Origin: DAIOXA01 sp050949165
Lineage (GTDB): Bacteria; Bacillota; Proteinivoracia; UBA4975
Reading direction: 5' to 3'
DNA length: 64,000 bases
Assembly: GCA_050949165.1 (NCBI GenBank)
Contig: JBMNFF010000001.1
Coordinates: 1 to 64,000 of the forward strand
In this document: positions 15,916-24,943 of the stretch, piece after piece
How positions within the stretch are numbered: the first letter of the stretch is position 1
How the letters are laid out: the number at the start of each line of letters is the position of its first letter
Notes under the pieces: generated by a model
What the model was told of the DNA's origin: nothing
Databases searched by the model: none
Seen by the model: only the letters and a program-made list of their open reading frames with translations
Position numbers and translations under genes: made by a program

Positions 15916-17124
15916 ATGCGGACCGCGCTTGCGCTGCTTGGACTGTTCCTGATCCTCTTGCCCGCCGGCGCCGGCGCAGTTGAGGAGGATGTCCTCTGGT
16001 TCTTCTGGGGCGAGGGCTGCCCGGCCTGCCGGGAGGCCCTGACCTGGCTGGATGGGCTGGCCCGGAAATTCCCGGAGCTCACCATCCACCGGGGCGAAGT
16101 CTGGCAGGACCCGGAGCAGCGGGACCTTTACTTGAGCTTGCTGGCGGAAAGGGAGGTGGAGTCCTCCTGGGTCCCAGGCTTTATCCTGGATGCTTCCGTC
16201 TGGCAGGGCTTTAACGGTGAAATTGCCCGGGAAATCGAGGCGGAGCTGGCGGCTCGCTTTCCCGGCACTCTCCGGCGGCCCCGGCGGGCTCCGCCGCCCG
16301 GGCCGGCGAAGGGCGGCTGGGGGCGGATGCCCCTGCTGGCAGCCACCGTCCTCATCGCCCTGGCCGACGGCTTTAATCCCTGCGCCCTCTGGGTGTTGAC
16401 TATCCTCCTGGCCATGGTGCTCCACTGCCGCTCCCGGGGCAAGACCGCCGCTGTGGGGGTGACTTTTTTGGTGGTGTCCGGGGCCGTCTACGGGCTGTTT
16501 GTCGCCGGCGTCTTTGCCGTCCTCAGCCTGGCCGGGTCCCTGGTCTGGATTCGCTGGGCGGTGGCCATCCTGGCCCTGGTCATGGCCGCCCTCAATATCG
16601 CCGATTTCTTCCGCGGCCAGGGGGACTTCACCCTGGCCATTCCCCCGGCTGGCAAACCCGGGATAATCCGGAGGGGGAGGGAGTTGAGCAAAGACCGCCC
16701 CCTCCCGCTGGTGCTGGCCATGACCGCCGTCTTTGCCGCCGGGGTGACTCTGCTGGAACTGCCTTGCACCGCTGGATTTCCCGTGGTCTGGACCAAGCTG
16801 GCAGCCGAGGCGGGGGTGGAGGGTCCTGCCTTTTGGGCCTTGCTGCTCCTCTATATACTGAGCTTCCTGGTCATGGAGGGGGTGGTGGTGGGCGTCGCCG
16901 TCCTCAGCCAGAGAGTGTTCCGGCTCCAGGAGCGCCATGGCCGCGATCTGAAACTGGTGGGGGGGATGATCTTGTTGACCACCGCCGGCGCCCTCCTGAT
17001 CAAGCCGGCGATAATGGAGGGGCTGACTGGGGCCCTGCTGGTCCTGACTGCCGCCTTGCTGGCTGCAGGCGCCATCGGCCTTCGCCGCCTGCGGGCACGC
17101 TCCGGCGGCAGTATCCAGGGCTAG
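15916..17124 (+). CDS. thioredoxin-like domain fused to CcdA/DsbD-type membrane domain
   Basis: This 402-residue thiol-disulfide protein is predicted to carry electrons across the membrane. A signal segment (residues 1-21) is followed by a thioredoxin-fold domain with the redox motif C35-P-A-C38 (WGEGCPAC). A basic-proline linker leads to about six membrane helices carrying the two conserved cysteines of the CcdA/DsbD core, C156 (GFNPCALW) and C284 (ELPCTAGFP). In DsbD the thioredoxin domain usually follows the membrane core, whereas here it precedes it. The gene begins 3 bases after a cysteine-rich exported protein, whose disulfides are the obvious candidate substrate (inference). Confidence 0.85.
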   Translation: MRTALALLGLFLILLPAGAGAVEEDVLWFFWGEGCPACREALTWLDGLARKFPELTIHRGEVWQDPEQRDLYLSLLAEREVESSWVPGFILDASVWQGFNGEIAREIEAELAARFPGTLRRPRRAPPPGPAKGGWGRMPLLAATVLIALADGFNPCALWVLTILLAMVLHCRSRGKTAAVGVTFLVVSGAVYGLFVAGVFAVLSLAGSLVWIRWAVAILALVMAALNIADFFRGQGDFTLAIPPAGKPGIIRRGRELSKDRPLPLVLAMTAVFAAGVTLLELPCTAGFPVVWTKLAAEAGVEGPAFWALLLLYILSFLVMEGVVVGVAVLSQRVFRLQERHGRDLKLVGGMILLTTAGALLIKPAIMEGLTGALLVLTAALLAAGAIGLRRLRARSGGSIQG

Positions 17125-17248
17125 CATTCCGACCGGAAACAATTGGAAACGCAGTTTTATTTGCCAATAACTGTGTTGCCAAATATACTGGAATAGACTA
17201 TTCTTTAATCCAGAGCGTCTAATTCTTTTTGCAGCCCGGAGTGATAAC

Positions 17249-19202
17249 ATGAAGCAAAAAAAATTGAAGAACTACTCTCTCTTTTTCTACATCTCCGCCT
17301 CCGTATTTTTCATGGAGACTATCCTCAGGATTGCCACGGTAGGCGGCAGTTTCTTTTCCCTGGGGGTGCTCATTTCCCTGCTCTTTTCCCTGGGAGCGGC
17401 AACCCTCTTCTTTATCATCTGCACATTTTTCCCGCCGGCCACCAATAGGCGCCTGGCTCTGGCCCTGCTCATCCTCATGGCCACCCTCTTCGGCTCCCAG
17501 CTGGTCTACTACGGCATCTTTACCACCTTCTACACCGTGTACTCAGCCGGTCAGGCTGGCCAGGTCTTTCAATTCTGGCGGGAGGCGGTGGCTGGCATCG
17601 CTGCCAAGCCCATTCCCGTCGCCGCGCTCTTCCTGCCCGCCATCGCCCTGGGCCTCTTTGGCAAGAGGTTTTTCGCCTTCCCTAGCTTGCGCTGGTCGCG
17701 GCGGGGAATCCTGGCGGGGTTAATCCTGCTCTCCTACGGGTCCGGTCTGGCTGTGGTCCATGCCGGCGGGCGGGGACAAGCTTCGCCCTATGCACTCTAT
17801 TATGATCGCGCTGTACCGGTGCAATCGGTGGCCAAGCTGGGGCTTCTCACCACCATGCGCCTGGATATCCAGCGCCAGCTGTCGGGCTGGACCCCCACCG
17901 TGGTTCTGCCGCCCCTTGAGGAAGCCCCGGTCTGGAGTCCTCCCGAACCCGAGGAAGAGCAGGTGGAGTACAATGTCCTGAACATCGACTTCGATTCCCT
18001 GCTCAGCGGCGAGGAGGATGAAACCCTGCGGGAAATGCACCGCTACTTTGCCGGCCTCAAACCCACGGAAAAGAACGAGTTCACCGGCAAGTACCAAGGC
18101 TATAACCTCATCCTCATCACCGCCGAGGGCTTTTCCCATCTGGCGGTGCGCCCCGATGTGACCCCCACTTTGTACAAGCTCTACCAGGAAGGGTATAAAT
18201 TTACCAATTTCTACACACCCCTCTGGGGCGTCAGCACCTCCGACGGCGAGTACGTGGCCTGCACCGGCCTCATCCCCAAGACCGGGATCTGGAGCTTTAA
18301 GCGTTCCGCCCAGAACTCTCTGCCCCTGGTCATGGGCAATCAACTGAAGAAACTGGGCTACCAGACTGTGGCCTATCACAACCACTCGTACAAATATTAC
18401 GGCCGGGACTCTCTCCCATCCCAATATGGGCTACGCGTACAAGGGCATCGGCAATGGCCTGGAGATCTCCAAGGCCTGGCCCCGCTCCGACCTGGAGATG
18501 ATGGAGAAGTCCATCCCAGAATACATCGGCGACCACCAGTTCCACGCCTATTACATGACCGTCAGCGGTCATCTCAACTACAATTTTTCCGGCAACAATA
18601 TGGCCGCCAAGAACAGGAAGCACGTCCAGGACCTGCCTTATTCCAAGACGGCCCAGGCCTACCTGGCAACCCAGATCGAATTTGACCGGGCCATGGAATA
18701 CCTGCTGGGGGAATTGGAGAAGGCCGGCGTCGCCGACAGGACCCTGATCGCCATCAGCGCCGACCACTATCCCTACGGACTGGAGCGGTCGGCCATTGAA
18801 GAGCTGGCGGGGGAAAAGGTGGATAATAATTTCGACCTGTATCGCAACTCCTTCCTCCTCTGGACCAAGGGCATGGAGCCGGTGACCATCGACGAGCCCT
18901 GCTCCAGCCTGGATATAATCCCCACCCTTTCCAACCTCCTGGGCCTGGACTACGATTCTCGCCTCCTCATGGGCCGGGACATCCACTCCCAGGCCGATCC
19001 CCTGGTGATCTTTGCCGACGGCAGCTTCATCACCGACAAGGGCCGTTACGATGCCAATGCCGAAAGATTCGAACCCAATCCCGGGGTCAGCGTCGAGGAA
19101 GGCTATGTAGAATCCATCTGCAATATTGTGGCCTGCAAGACCTATTTCTCCGCCATGATCCTGGATACAGACTATTACGCCAAGGTCTTGCCCGATTGGT
19201 AA
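17249..19202 (+). pseudogene. LtaS-like lipoteichoic acid synthase/sulfatase, frameshifted
   Basis: Two adjoining frames make one LtaS-type protein of about 650 residues. The first part has five N-terminal membrane helices and the extracellular sulfatase-fold start, with the catalytic threonine in LWGVSTSDGEYVACTG (about residue 330) and the upstream metal ligand in ITAEGFSHL. The frame shifts at about 18410 inside GACTCTCTCCC, where one extra base takes ..YYGRD into ..SHPNMGYAYKGIGNGLE. The second part carries the metal-binding SADHYPYG. LtaS polymerises glycerolphosphate from phosphatidylglycerol on the outer face. ATG 17249 has GGAGTG ahead. If the indel is an assembly error the gene is whole; if real, the sulfatase domain is cut. 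Confidence 0.8.
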
Positions 19203-19220
19203 AGCATATCCGAAAAAGCA

Positions 19221-19250
19221 AGGGGTTGTCTCCGGCGGGAGACAACCCCT
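19221..19250. terminator. bidirectional terminator
   Basis: AGGGGTTGTCTCC (19221-19233) pairs perfectly with GGAGACAACCCCT (19238-19250). T-rich tails on both strands let it serve both the LtaS-like gene and the convergent glucosaminidase gene. Confidence 0.85.
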
Positions 19251-19255
19251 TTGGT

Positions 19256-21127
19256 TTAGCGCCGATACCTGGGAATGTCGAACTTGAGGCTGTAGATATT
19301 GACCTGCTGGTAGAGTTGCCGGATAAAGCCGGTCTGCTTGCTGGCCCAGCCGATGTCGGTGGCGTACTGGTGCAGGCCAGGCCTGCCCGGATTCCAGCGA
19401 ATCTTGTACAGGGTGTCCTGGCCGTAGGCGGCGTGGTTGACGTAGTTCTTGGCTACAAAGACGGCGCCGCCCCGGATGGCCGCCTCGGGGGTGAACCAGC
19501 CCTGGTTATAGGCAAATTCCGCTCCCTTGTAGAGGGGATTGGAGTCCACGGCATTGATGCCAAACATATTGTAGACCATCCGCGGTTCCAGATCGGGGTC
19601 TTCCGGGGTGAAGAGGATGCCGTTGGCCAGCTGACTGGTCCCGTTGCCGGTTTCATGCAGGGCCATGGAGGTGAGAAAGATTTCATTGATATTGTTTTCC
19701 CGGCTGGCCTGGAAGAAGACGGCTTCCATACCCAAGAGAATGCCCTTGCCGGCCAGGATTTTGCCCAGTTCCGCAGCGGTGATTCCGGAGCGCCCGGAAA
19801 GGGTTAAGAACTGGAACATCTGGGGAGTGTAGGTTTCCGTCACCCAGTCGGCGTAATTGCCGCACGCCCAGCCCTGAACATCGCCCAGGTCGATCAGGAA
19901 CCAGTAGCCCAGCGAGTCGGGTGCGGTCCCCTCGGTGACTTCCACTGCTTCTGCGACGGGATAGATTTCCCCCTTGCGGACGGCGCCCACGCGGGTGCCG
20001 TGGCTGCTGGGGGTGTCCCGCAGGTTGAGAACATCTGCGGTAATGATGATTTCGGCAACGCTTTCTGCCAGGTCCCCGGGCAGGAAAGTGGAGGGGTTGA
20101 CATAATGTTCCACCTCAGCCCGGGGAGCATCCTGCCAGCCCCTGCCGCTGACATGCCACTGGGGCTTACAGGTCATCTGGATGTCCACCATCTCCGCCAG
20201 CGTCAGCTGGTAGTCGGTAAAGCTGACGATAGCGTAGGAGCTGAGCACCGAAGCCACTGCCTCATCGAATCGTGTCCTCAGGGCTTCCGGAGAAGGATAG
20301 GGGGCGGCGGCATACAGGGGAGCGATAACCCGCTCCCGGCGGCTGCTGATGACCATGGTGTAGGGATTGAGATCAAGCCCCAGCTCCTGGCCGTGTTCCA
20401 AGAGCAGTTCGGCAAAGGCCTGCTGGTCGACGGCGGAATTTAGCGCCTCCAGGAGGTGGCCGATGTCCGCCAGGGCCCTTTCCACCTCCTGGGCGAAGAC
20501 TGCCGCCAGCGCAATCGCATCCTGGTAGCCGCTGCCCCTCTGGGCCAGGACGCCCTGGGCCACGGCGTTCTTGCCGCCTTCAGAGAGCTGGGCGTACTCT
20601 TGCAGGGAAAGGCCCAGGATCTGGGCACGGGCTTCCAGGATCGCCCGCAGGCCGGGGGCATCGCCGGCCCCGTTCACTTCGGCCAGGGCCTGGTCCAGCG
20701 GGTCGGCCAGGACCTTTTCCCGAAATTTGAGCTGGCCCTGCTCCAGGCTGACCACCTGGACCCGGCTGATTTCTGCCGGCCTGGCCTGGGCGCCGGCGGT
20801 GTAGTCATCCAGGTCAAAGCTCTTTCCCGTCAGCAGGGCCAGGGCATAGGCGTCCAGGACGTCGGTATAGTCCACATACCCGTTGATATCGTCCCAGTAG
20901 GCGTACATATTCTTGCCGACATAGTGGTCGAAGAGGGGGGAAGGGGAGTCCAGGAGGGAGAGGGCATAGGACTCCAGCAAATCCAGGTATCCGTATTCAT
21001 AGAGTTCGCCGTCCGGCCCCTGAACCACGAAGGCGTCCATCTTGGCCTGGGCCGGGGTGGTGAGGAGCAGGAGGAGGGCTGTGACGGTCAGGGTCGCCAG
21101 GAGAAGGCGGGCAAAGATCCGCGGCAT
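19256..21127 (-). CDS. exported glucosaminidase (autolysin) with SH3-like domain
   Basis: This 623-residue secreted cell-wall hydrolase has a signal peptide at residues 1-28 (..LLTTPAQAK). A roughly 330-residue N-terminal region of unknown fold is partly repetitive (YLDLLESYALSLL, TDVLDAYALALL). A bacterial SH3-type segment with VLNLRDTPSSHGTRVGAVRKGE lies at about residues 365-430. The C-terminal glucosaminidase domain (GH73-like, about residues 460-615) has the catalytic Glu in SMALHETGNGTSQLANG. It would cut the glycan strand of peptidoglycan outside the cell. It is the second gene after the polymer/Big2 protein, 2 bases downstream, so both are made together. Confidence 0.85.
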   Translation of the reverse strand: MPRIFARLLLATLTVTALLLLLTTPAQAKMDAFVVQGPDGELYEYGYLDLLESYALSLLDSPSPLFDHYVGKNMYAYWDDINGYVDYTDVLDAYALALLTGKSFDLDDYTAGAQARPAEISRVQVVSLEQGQLKFREKVLADPLDQALAEVNGAGDAPGLRAILEARAQILGLSLQEYAQLSEGGKNAVAQGVLAQRGSGYQDAIALAAVFAQEVERALADIGHLLEALNSAVDQQAFAELLLEHGQELGLDLNPYTMVISSRRERVIAPLYAAAPYPSPEALRTRFDEAVASVLSSYAIVSFTDYQLTLAEMVDIQMTCKPQWHVSGRGWQDAPRAEVEHYVNPSTFLPGDLAESVAEIIITADVLNLRDTPSSHGTRVGAVRKGEIYPVAEAVEVTEGTAPDSLGYWFLIDLGDVQGWACGNYADWVTETYTPQMFQFLTLSGRSGITAAELGKILAGKGILLGMEAVFFQASRENNINEIFLTSMALHETGNGTSQLANGILFTPEDPDLEPRMVYNMFGINAVDSNPLYKGAEFAYNQGWFTPEAAIRGGAVFVAKNYVNHAAYGQDTLYKIRWNPGRPGLHQYATDIGWASKQTGFIRQLYQQVNIYSLKFDIPRYRR

Positions 21128-21129
21128 GG

Positions 21130-22686
21130 CTAATCCACCCTGACATTTTCTTTCTTGGCTTGGTCGGCGATGACCTCGCCGTAGAACTTTTTGCCCTCTG
21201 CCTGGTAAGAGAGGACCACGTCGCCGATCCTGACCCTACCCTCATACTTGCCGGGGTCGGGAGCGTACAGGGTCACAAACACGAAGACCTTGCCCGGGGA
21301 TATGCCGTCCTTGACCTCGAATTCCTTGACGGCGGTGGGGGCATGGACGGTGACCTTAAAGGCCCTGGTGGCGCCGGTATGGCCAGGACTGCTGCCCTTG
21401 ACGGTGATGGTGGCGGTGCCGGCTCCCTTGGCGGTGACGGTTATTGTCTTGCCCGAAAGGGAGGCGGTGGCCACCCCGGTGTTGCTGGATGTGACGGTGA
21501 GCCCAGCGCTGGCGGGAGTCACGTTGACCACCCGGGTGCCCGTTTCCCCTGCCACCAGGCTGAGATTCCCTATTCCCTTGATGCTTACCGCCTTCTGAGG
21601 GGGCTGGGGCTCCGGTTCCGGCTCCGGTTCAGGTTCCGGCTCCGGTTCCGGCTCTTCCCGGTATTCCTGGCCGCCGATGAGGGCTGTCAGGCCCGGGTCT
21701 ATTTTCACCTGGGCTGGAGCTTGGTCCATGGTCACCCCGGAGTGGTGGATTGCCGCGGTGCCAATCTGCCCCTGCCCGGTGATGCCCGTCCGGCCATGGA
21801 GTTCTACGGTAGCCACATAGGTATCCCGGGCCAGGGCGATGCTGGTGGCCACAGGCAATTGGGGGACCAGCAAGTGCTCGATGTCGCCGGCCAGGAGTTC
21901 CAAAAACACGCCGTCGGCCCTGCAGCTCACCTGGCCCAGGCTGCCCTGCAACCGGGTCAGGCCGGGAGCGTTGAGCTCCACCTGGCCCACACTGCCGCTG
22001 CCGGTGAGGTTTATGGCCGCTTCCAGGACCAGGTTTGCAACCTGGACATCCCGGGCCAGCTCCAGGCCGGCGTTGGCGGCGCCGGTCCTGACGCTGACAT
22101 TTTCCACGCCGCCCCGGAGCACTTTGACATTGGCCGCCTTGGCCTCGATCTCCAGGCTCTGGTACTGGCCCATGATGATGACCTTCTTGTCGGTGAGGAC
22201 CCGGACATTTTCAAAGCCCGGGGCGCCTTCCTGCAAGCCCTCTTCCTGCAGGTTGATTTCGGCCTTGGCCAGCACCGCCTGGATGCCGGCGGAGCCCTTG
22301 GCCAGGAGGGTGGCGCCCTGGGAAGTCTCCTGGACGCTGATTTTTGCTATGGTGGAATCCACCAGGAGCAGGTCAAAGCCGCCGCCGGCAATTACCACTT
22401 CGCCCTGCACTTCCACCTGGCGCAAGGCGATGGTGCCGCCGCCGATATCCTCGGTCAGGTATAGATTGCCGGTGATCAAGGTGTTTTGCAGGGTCAGTTC
22501 TGCCGTGCTGATGGTGGCGTCGCCGTCGATGACTTCCATGGTGGGGGGACCGTAGGTGCCGGGGTCGGTAAATAAATTTGTCGCCCCTGCCGCCGGCAGC
22601 CAATAGTTCCGGTACACCAAGAAGCCCCCCAGGAGTACGTTTAGAGTGAGGGAGAGGGCCAAGATTATTGAGTTGATTCGTTTCAA
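21130..22686 (-). CDS. membrane-anchored beta-helix-like protein with Big2 domain
   Basis: This 518-residue exported protein has an N-terminal uncleaved signal anchor (about residues 5-25). A long region (about 45-320) of short hydrophobic strands separated by turns (LYLTEDIGGGTIALRQVEVQGEVVIAGG..) looks like a beta-helix or bactofilin-type solenoid. A Glu-Pro repeat linker (coding bases about 21608-21656) leads to a Big2 immunoglobulin-like domain (about 370-435) with TVTSSNTGVATASLSGKTIT, and then a small C-terminal domain. TTG 22686 has AGGATGGTGG ahead. The anchor, rigid spacer and Ig-like module suggest a cell-surface scaffold working with the downstream glucosaminidase (inference). Confidence 0.65.
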   Translation of the reverse strand: MKRINSIILALSLTLNVLLGGFLVYRNYWLPAAGATNLFTDPGTYGPPTMEVIDGDATISTAELTLQNTLITGNLYLTEDIGGGTIALRQVEVQGEVVIAGGGFDLLLVDSTIAKISVQETSQGATLLAKGSAGIQAVLAKAEINLQEEGLQEGAPGFENVRVLTDKKVIIMGQYQSLEIEAKAANVKVLRGGVENVSVRTGAANAGLELARDVQVANLVLEAAINLTGSGSVGQVELNAPGLTRLQGSLGQVSCRADGVFLELLAGDIEHLLVPQLPVATSIALARDTYVATVELHGRTGITGQGQIGTAAIHHSGVTMDQAPAQVKIDPGLTALIGGQEYREEPEPEPEPEPEPEPEPQPPQKAVSIKGIGNLSLVAGETGTRVVNVTPASAGLTVTSSNTGVATASLSGKTITVTAKGAGTATITVKGSSPGHTGATRAFKVTVHAPTAVKEFEVKDGISPGKVFVFVTLYAPDPGKYEGRVRIGDVVLSYQAEGKKFYGEVIADQAKKENVRVD

Positions 22687-22911
22687 GTAACCACCATCCT
22701 GTCGCGATATTTTACATCTTTAATTCTGTAAAGGAGGTGGTTTTCCTTTTTAAAGGGCGGTGGTAAATCTTTACATTCCCCGCGCTTTCCACCGGGGGCA
22801 GGAATCGCGGCTTGTCAACGAGAACTAAACATAGTCAGTGCGATTTGCCGGGCTGCACGCGAACCGAGGAGGAATGGACCGGCAAAATTTGCCAGCGAAG
22901 GAGAATGGAAA

Positions 22912-23853
22912 TTGGATCTCAGCAAATTTACTCAGTTTCGGGAGAAGGCCCTGGGCAATGTGACCCAGGTCATTGTGGGCAAGGAGAGGGAGATCGAGTT
23001 GATCCTCACCGCCTTCCTGGCCGGCGGCCACGTCCTCCTGGAAGATCTCCCCGGCATGGGCAAGACCATGCTGGTCAAGGCCCTGGCCAAGACCCTGGCC
23101 CTGGACTATAAGCGGATTCAGTTCACCCCCGACCTGCTGCCTGCCGACATCACCGGCATTAACTACTACAACCAGAAGCAGGGGGACTTTCAGTTCCGGG
23201 AAGGCCCCCTCTTCGCCAACCTGGTGCTGGCCGATGAAATTAACCGGGCCACCCCCCGCACCCAGTCGGCCCTCCTGGAGGCCATGGAAGAAAAGCAGAT
23301 TACCGCCGATGGCGAGACCAGGGTCCTGGCCCGGCCCTTCATGGTCCTGGCCACCCAGAACCCTGTGGAATCCTTTGGCACCTTTCCCCTGCCTGAGGCC
23401 CAGCTGGACCGCTTTTTCATGCGCATCAGCCTGGGTTACCCCCGGCGGGAGGAGGAGAAGGCCATCATCGCCAAGAATATCGGCAATCCCCTGGACAGGA
23501 TTGAGCCGGTCTTTGTGCCCGAAGAGCTGGACTATGTCCTGGGCCACGTCAGTGAGGTCGGCATCCAGGAGGATGTACTGGATTATCTCCTGGACATCAC
23601 CGACGCCACCCGGGGATGGCAGGGGATCGAGTTGGGGGTCAGCCCCCGGGGCTCCATCGCCCTTTTCAAGGCGGCCCAGGCCTTCGCCGCCCTTCAGGGC
23701 AGGGATTATATCCTGCCTGAGGATGTCAAGGCCCTGGCTCCCCATGTCCTCAACCACCGGATAATCGCCAAGGGCGGACGGCGGATGGAGAAGGCGACGG
23801 CCATCATCGAAGAGATCCTCGCCGCCACCCCCGTCCCCTTAGAGGACCTGTAG
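22912..23853 (+). CDS. MoxR-family AAA+ ATPase
   Basis: This 313-residue chaperone-like AAA+ ATPase has Walker A GMGKT (about residues 48-52), Walker B LVLADEINRA (about 105-114), sensor 1 LATQNPVES, the arginine-finger region LPEAQLDRFFMRI, and the C-terminal lid ..GVSPRGSIALFKAAQA.. typical of the APE2220/MoxR subfamily. TTG 22912 has GAAGGAGA 7 bases ahead. It is the first gene of a MoxR-DUF58-DUF4129 operon. In related systems MoxR helps assemble or activate metal-dependent or secreted complexes through the VWA/DUF58 partner. Confidence 0.9.
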   Translation: MDLSKFTQFREKALGNVTQVIVGKEREIELILTAFLAGGHVLLEDLPGMGKTMLVKALAKTLALDYKRIQFTPDLLPADITGINYYNQKQGDFQFREGPLFANLVLADEINRATPRTQSALLEAMEEKQITADGETRVLARPFMVLATQNPVESFGTFPLPEAQLDRFFMRISLGYPRREEEKAIIAKNIGNPLDRIEPVFVPEELDYVLGHVSEVGIQEDVLDYLLDITDATRGWQGIELGVSPRGSIALFKAAQAFAALQGRDYILPEDVKALAPHVLNHRIIAKGGRRMEKATAIIEEILAATPVPLEDL

Positions 23854-23863
23854 GGGAAGGCAA

Positions 23864-24943
23864 ATGCATTGGTACTTGCTGGCGCTACTGGTCCTTACCT
23901 ATCTCTTCAACAATATCAGCCTGCACTACGGCTTTGACAATCTCTCCTACCGAATGGAACTCCCCGATGAGCTCTTTGAAATCGGGGCCGAGATCCCCAT
24001 TTCCTCGGTGGTGGAAAACAGAAAGCCCCTGACGGTATCCTTCCTGCAGGTCAGGGAGTGGTTTCCTCCGTACTTCGATATCAAGCACAATACATACAGC
24101 CTCTTCATCATGCCCTTCCAGCGGGTGCGGCGGACCTATAAGGTAAGAGCCCTGAAGCGGGGCCTGTACAGCCTGGACAAGGTGGAGCTGAAGCTGGGGG
24201 ACTTTATCGGCCTCAGGTCCGAGGAGAAGCGGATCCCCACCGGTCCCCGGCTCGTCGTCCTGCCGGCCCGGGCGAACCTGGACCGGGACATCGTCCCCCT
24301 GGGCGCCCTCAGCGGCGAGGTCACGGTGCGGCGCTGGCTGGTGGACGACCCCCTGATGACGGTGGGCATCCGGGAATACACCGGCGCCGAGCCCCGCAAA
24401 TACCTGCACTGGCCTTCATCCCTGCGCCACGGGAAGCTGATGGTCAAGGAGTTTGACTACACCACCGACAACAGCGCCATGCTCCTCCTCAATATGGAGA
24501 CCATGAAACCCAGTTGGAAGCCGGTGGAGGAAGAGTTGCTGGAGCAGGGCATTTCCCTGGCCCGCGCCGTCATGGAGCTGCTGGAGGAGGCCGGGATTCC
24601 CTACGGCTTTGCCAGCAATGCCTATAACGACTCCTTGGAGCGCCGGGGCTGGTACTACCCGCCGGGTTTGGGCCCCAACCACCTGCGGACCTTTTTAGAG
24701 ACCCTGGGCAGGCTCCACTACCGCATTCCTTCCTTCTTCGAGCTCACCCTGCGGGAAGTGCAGCAGCATCCCGGCAATTATTCCACAGTGGTGATTATCA
24801 CACCTCGCATTCTGGAGAGCTATATCGAGCCCATCAACGGGCTCAGCCGCCGTCTCAGCCGGACGCTGGTGATATCCCTGGAGGAAGAGCATCTGGACGC
24901 CCTGGACGCAAATATCATCAAGTACAGGGGGCGAGAGAGTTGA
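23864..24943 (+). CDS. DUF58 domain membrane-associated protein
   Basis: This 359-residue partner of the MoxR ATPase has one N-terminal membrane segment (residues 2-18). The middle region has the repeated beta-sandwich pattern found before DUF58 (VENRKPLTVSFLQVREWFP). The DUF58 core proper contains VGIREYTGAEPRKYLHWPSSLRHGKL and VKEFDYTTDNSAMLLLNM, followed by a von Willebrand A-like fold. ATG 23864 is 10 bases after moxR. The TGA stop overlaps the TTG start of the next gene (TTGA), so the two are translationally coupled. Confidence 0.88.
   Translation: MHWYLLALLVLTYLFNNISLHYGFDNLSYRMELPDELFEIGAEIPISSVVENRKPLTVSFLQVREWFPPYFDIKHNTYSLFIMPFQRVRRTYKVRALKRGLYSLDKVELKLGDFIGLRSEEKRIPTGPRLVVLPARANLDRDIVPLGALSGEVTVRRWLVDDPLMTVGIREYTGAEPRKYLHWPSSLRHGKLMVKEFDYTTDNSAMLLLNMETMKPSWKPVEEELLEQGISLARAVMELLEEAGIPYGFASNAYNDSLERRGWYYPPGLGPNHLRTFLETLGRLHYRIPSFFELTLREVQQHPGNYSTVVIITPRILESYIEPINGLSRRLSRTLVISLEEEHLDALDANIIKYRGRES

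Noticed and set aside
21608..21656. A tandem repeat that might be a CRISPR or microsatellite.
   Set aside because: It is the in-frame Glu-Pro linker of the Big2 protein, without spacers.
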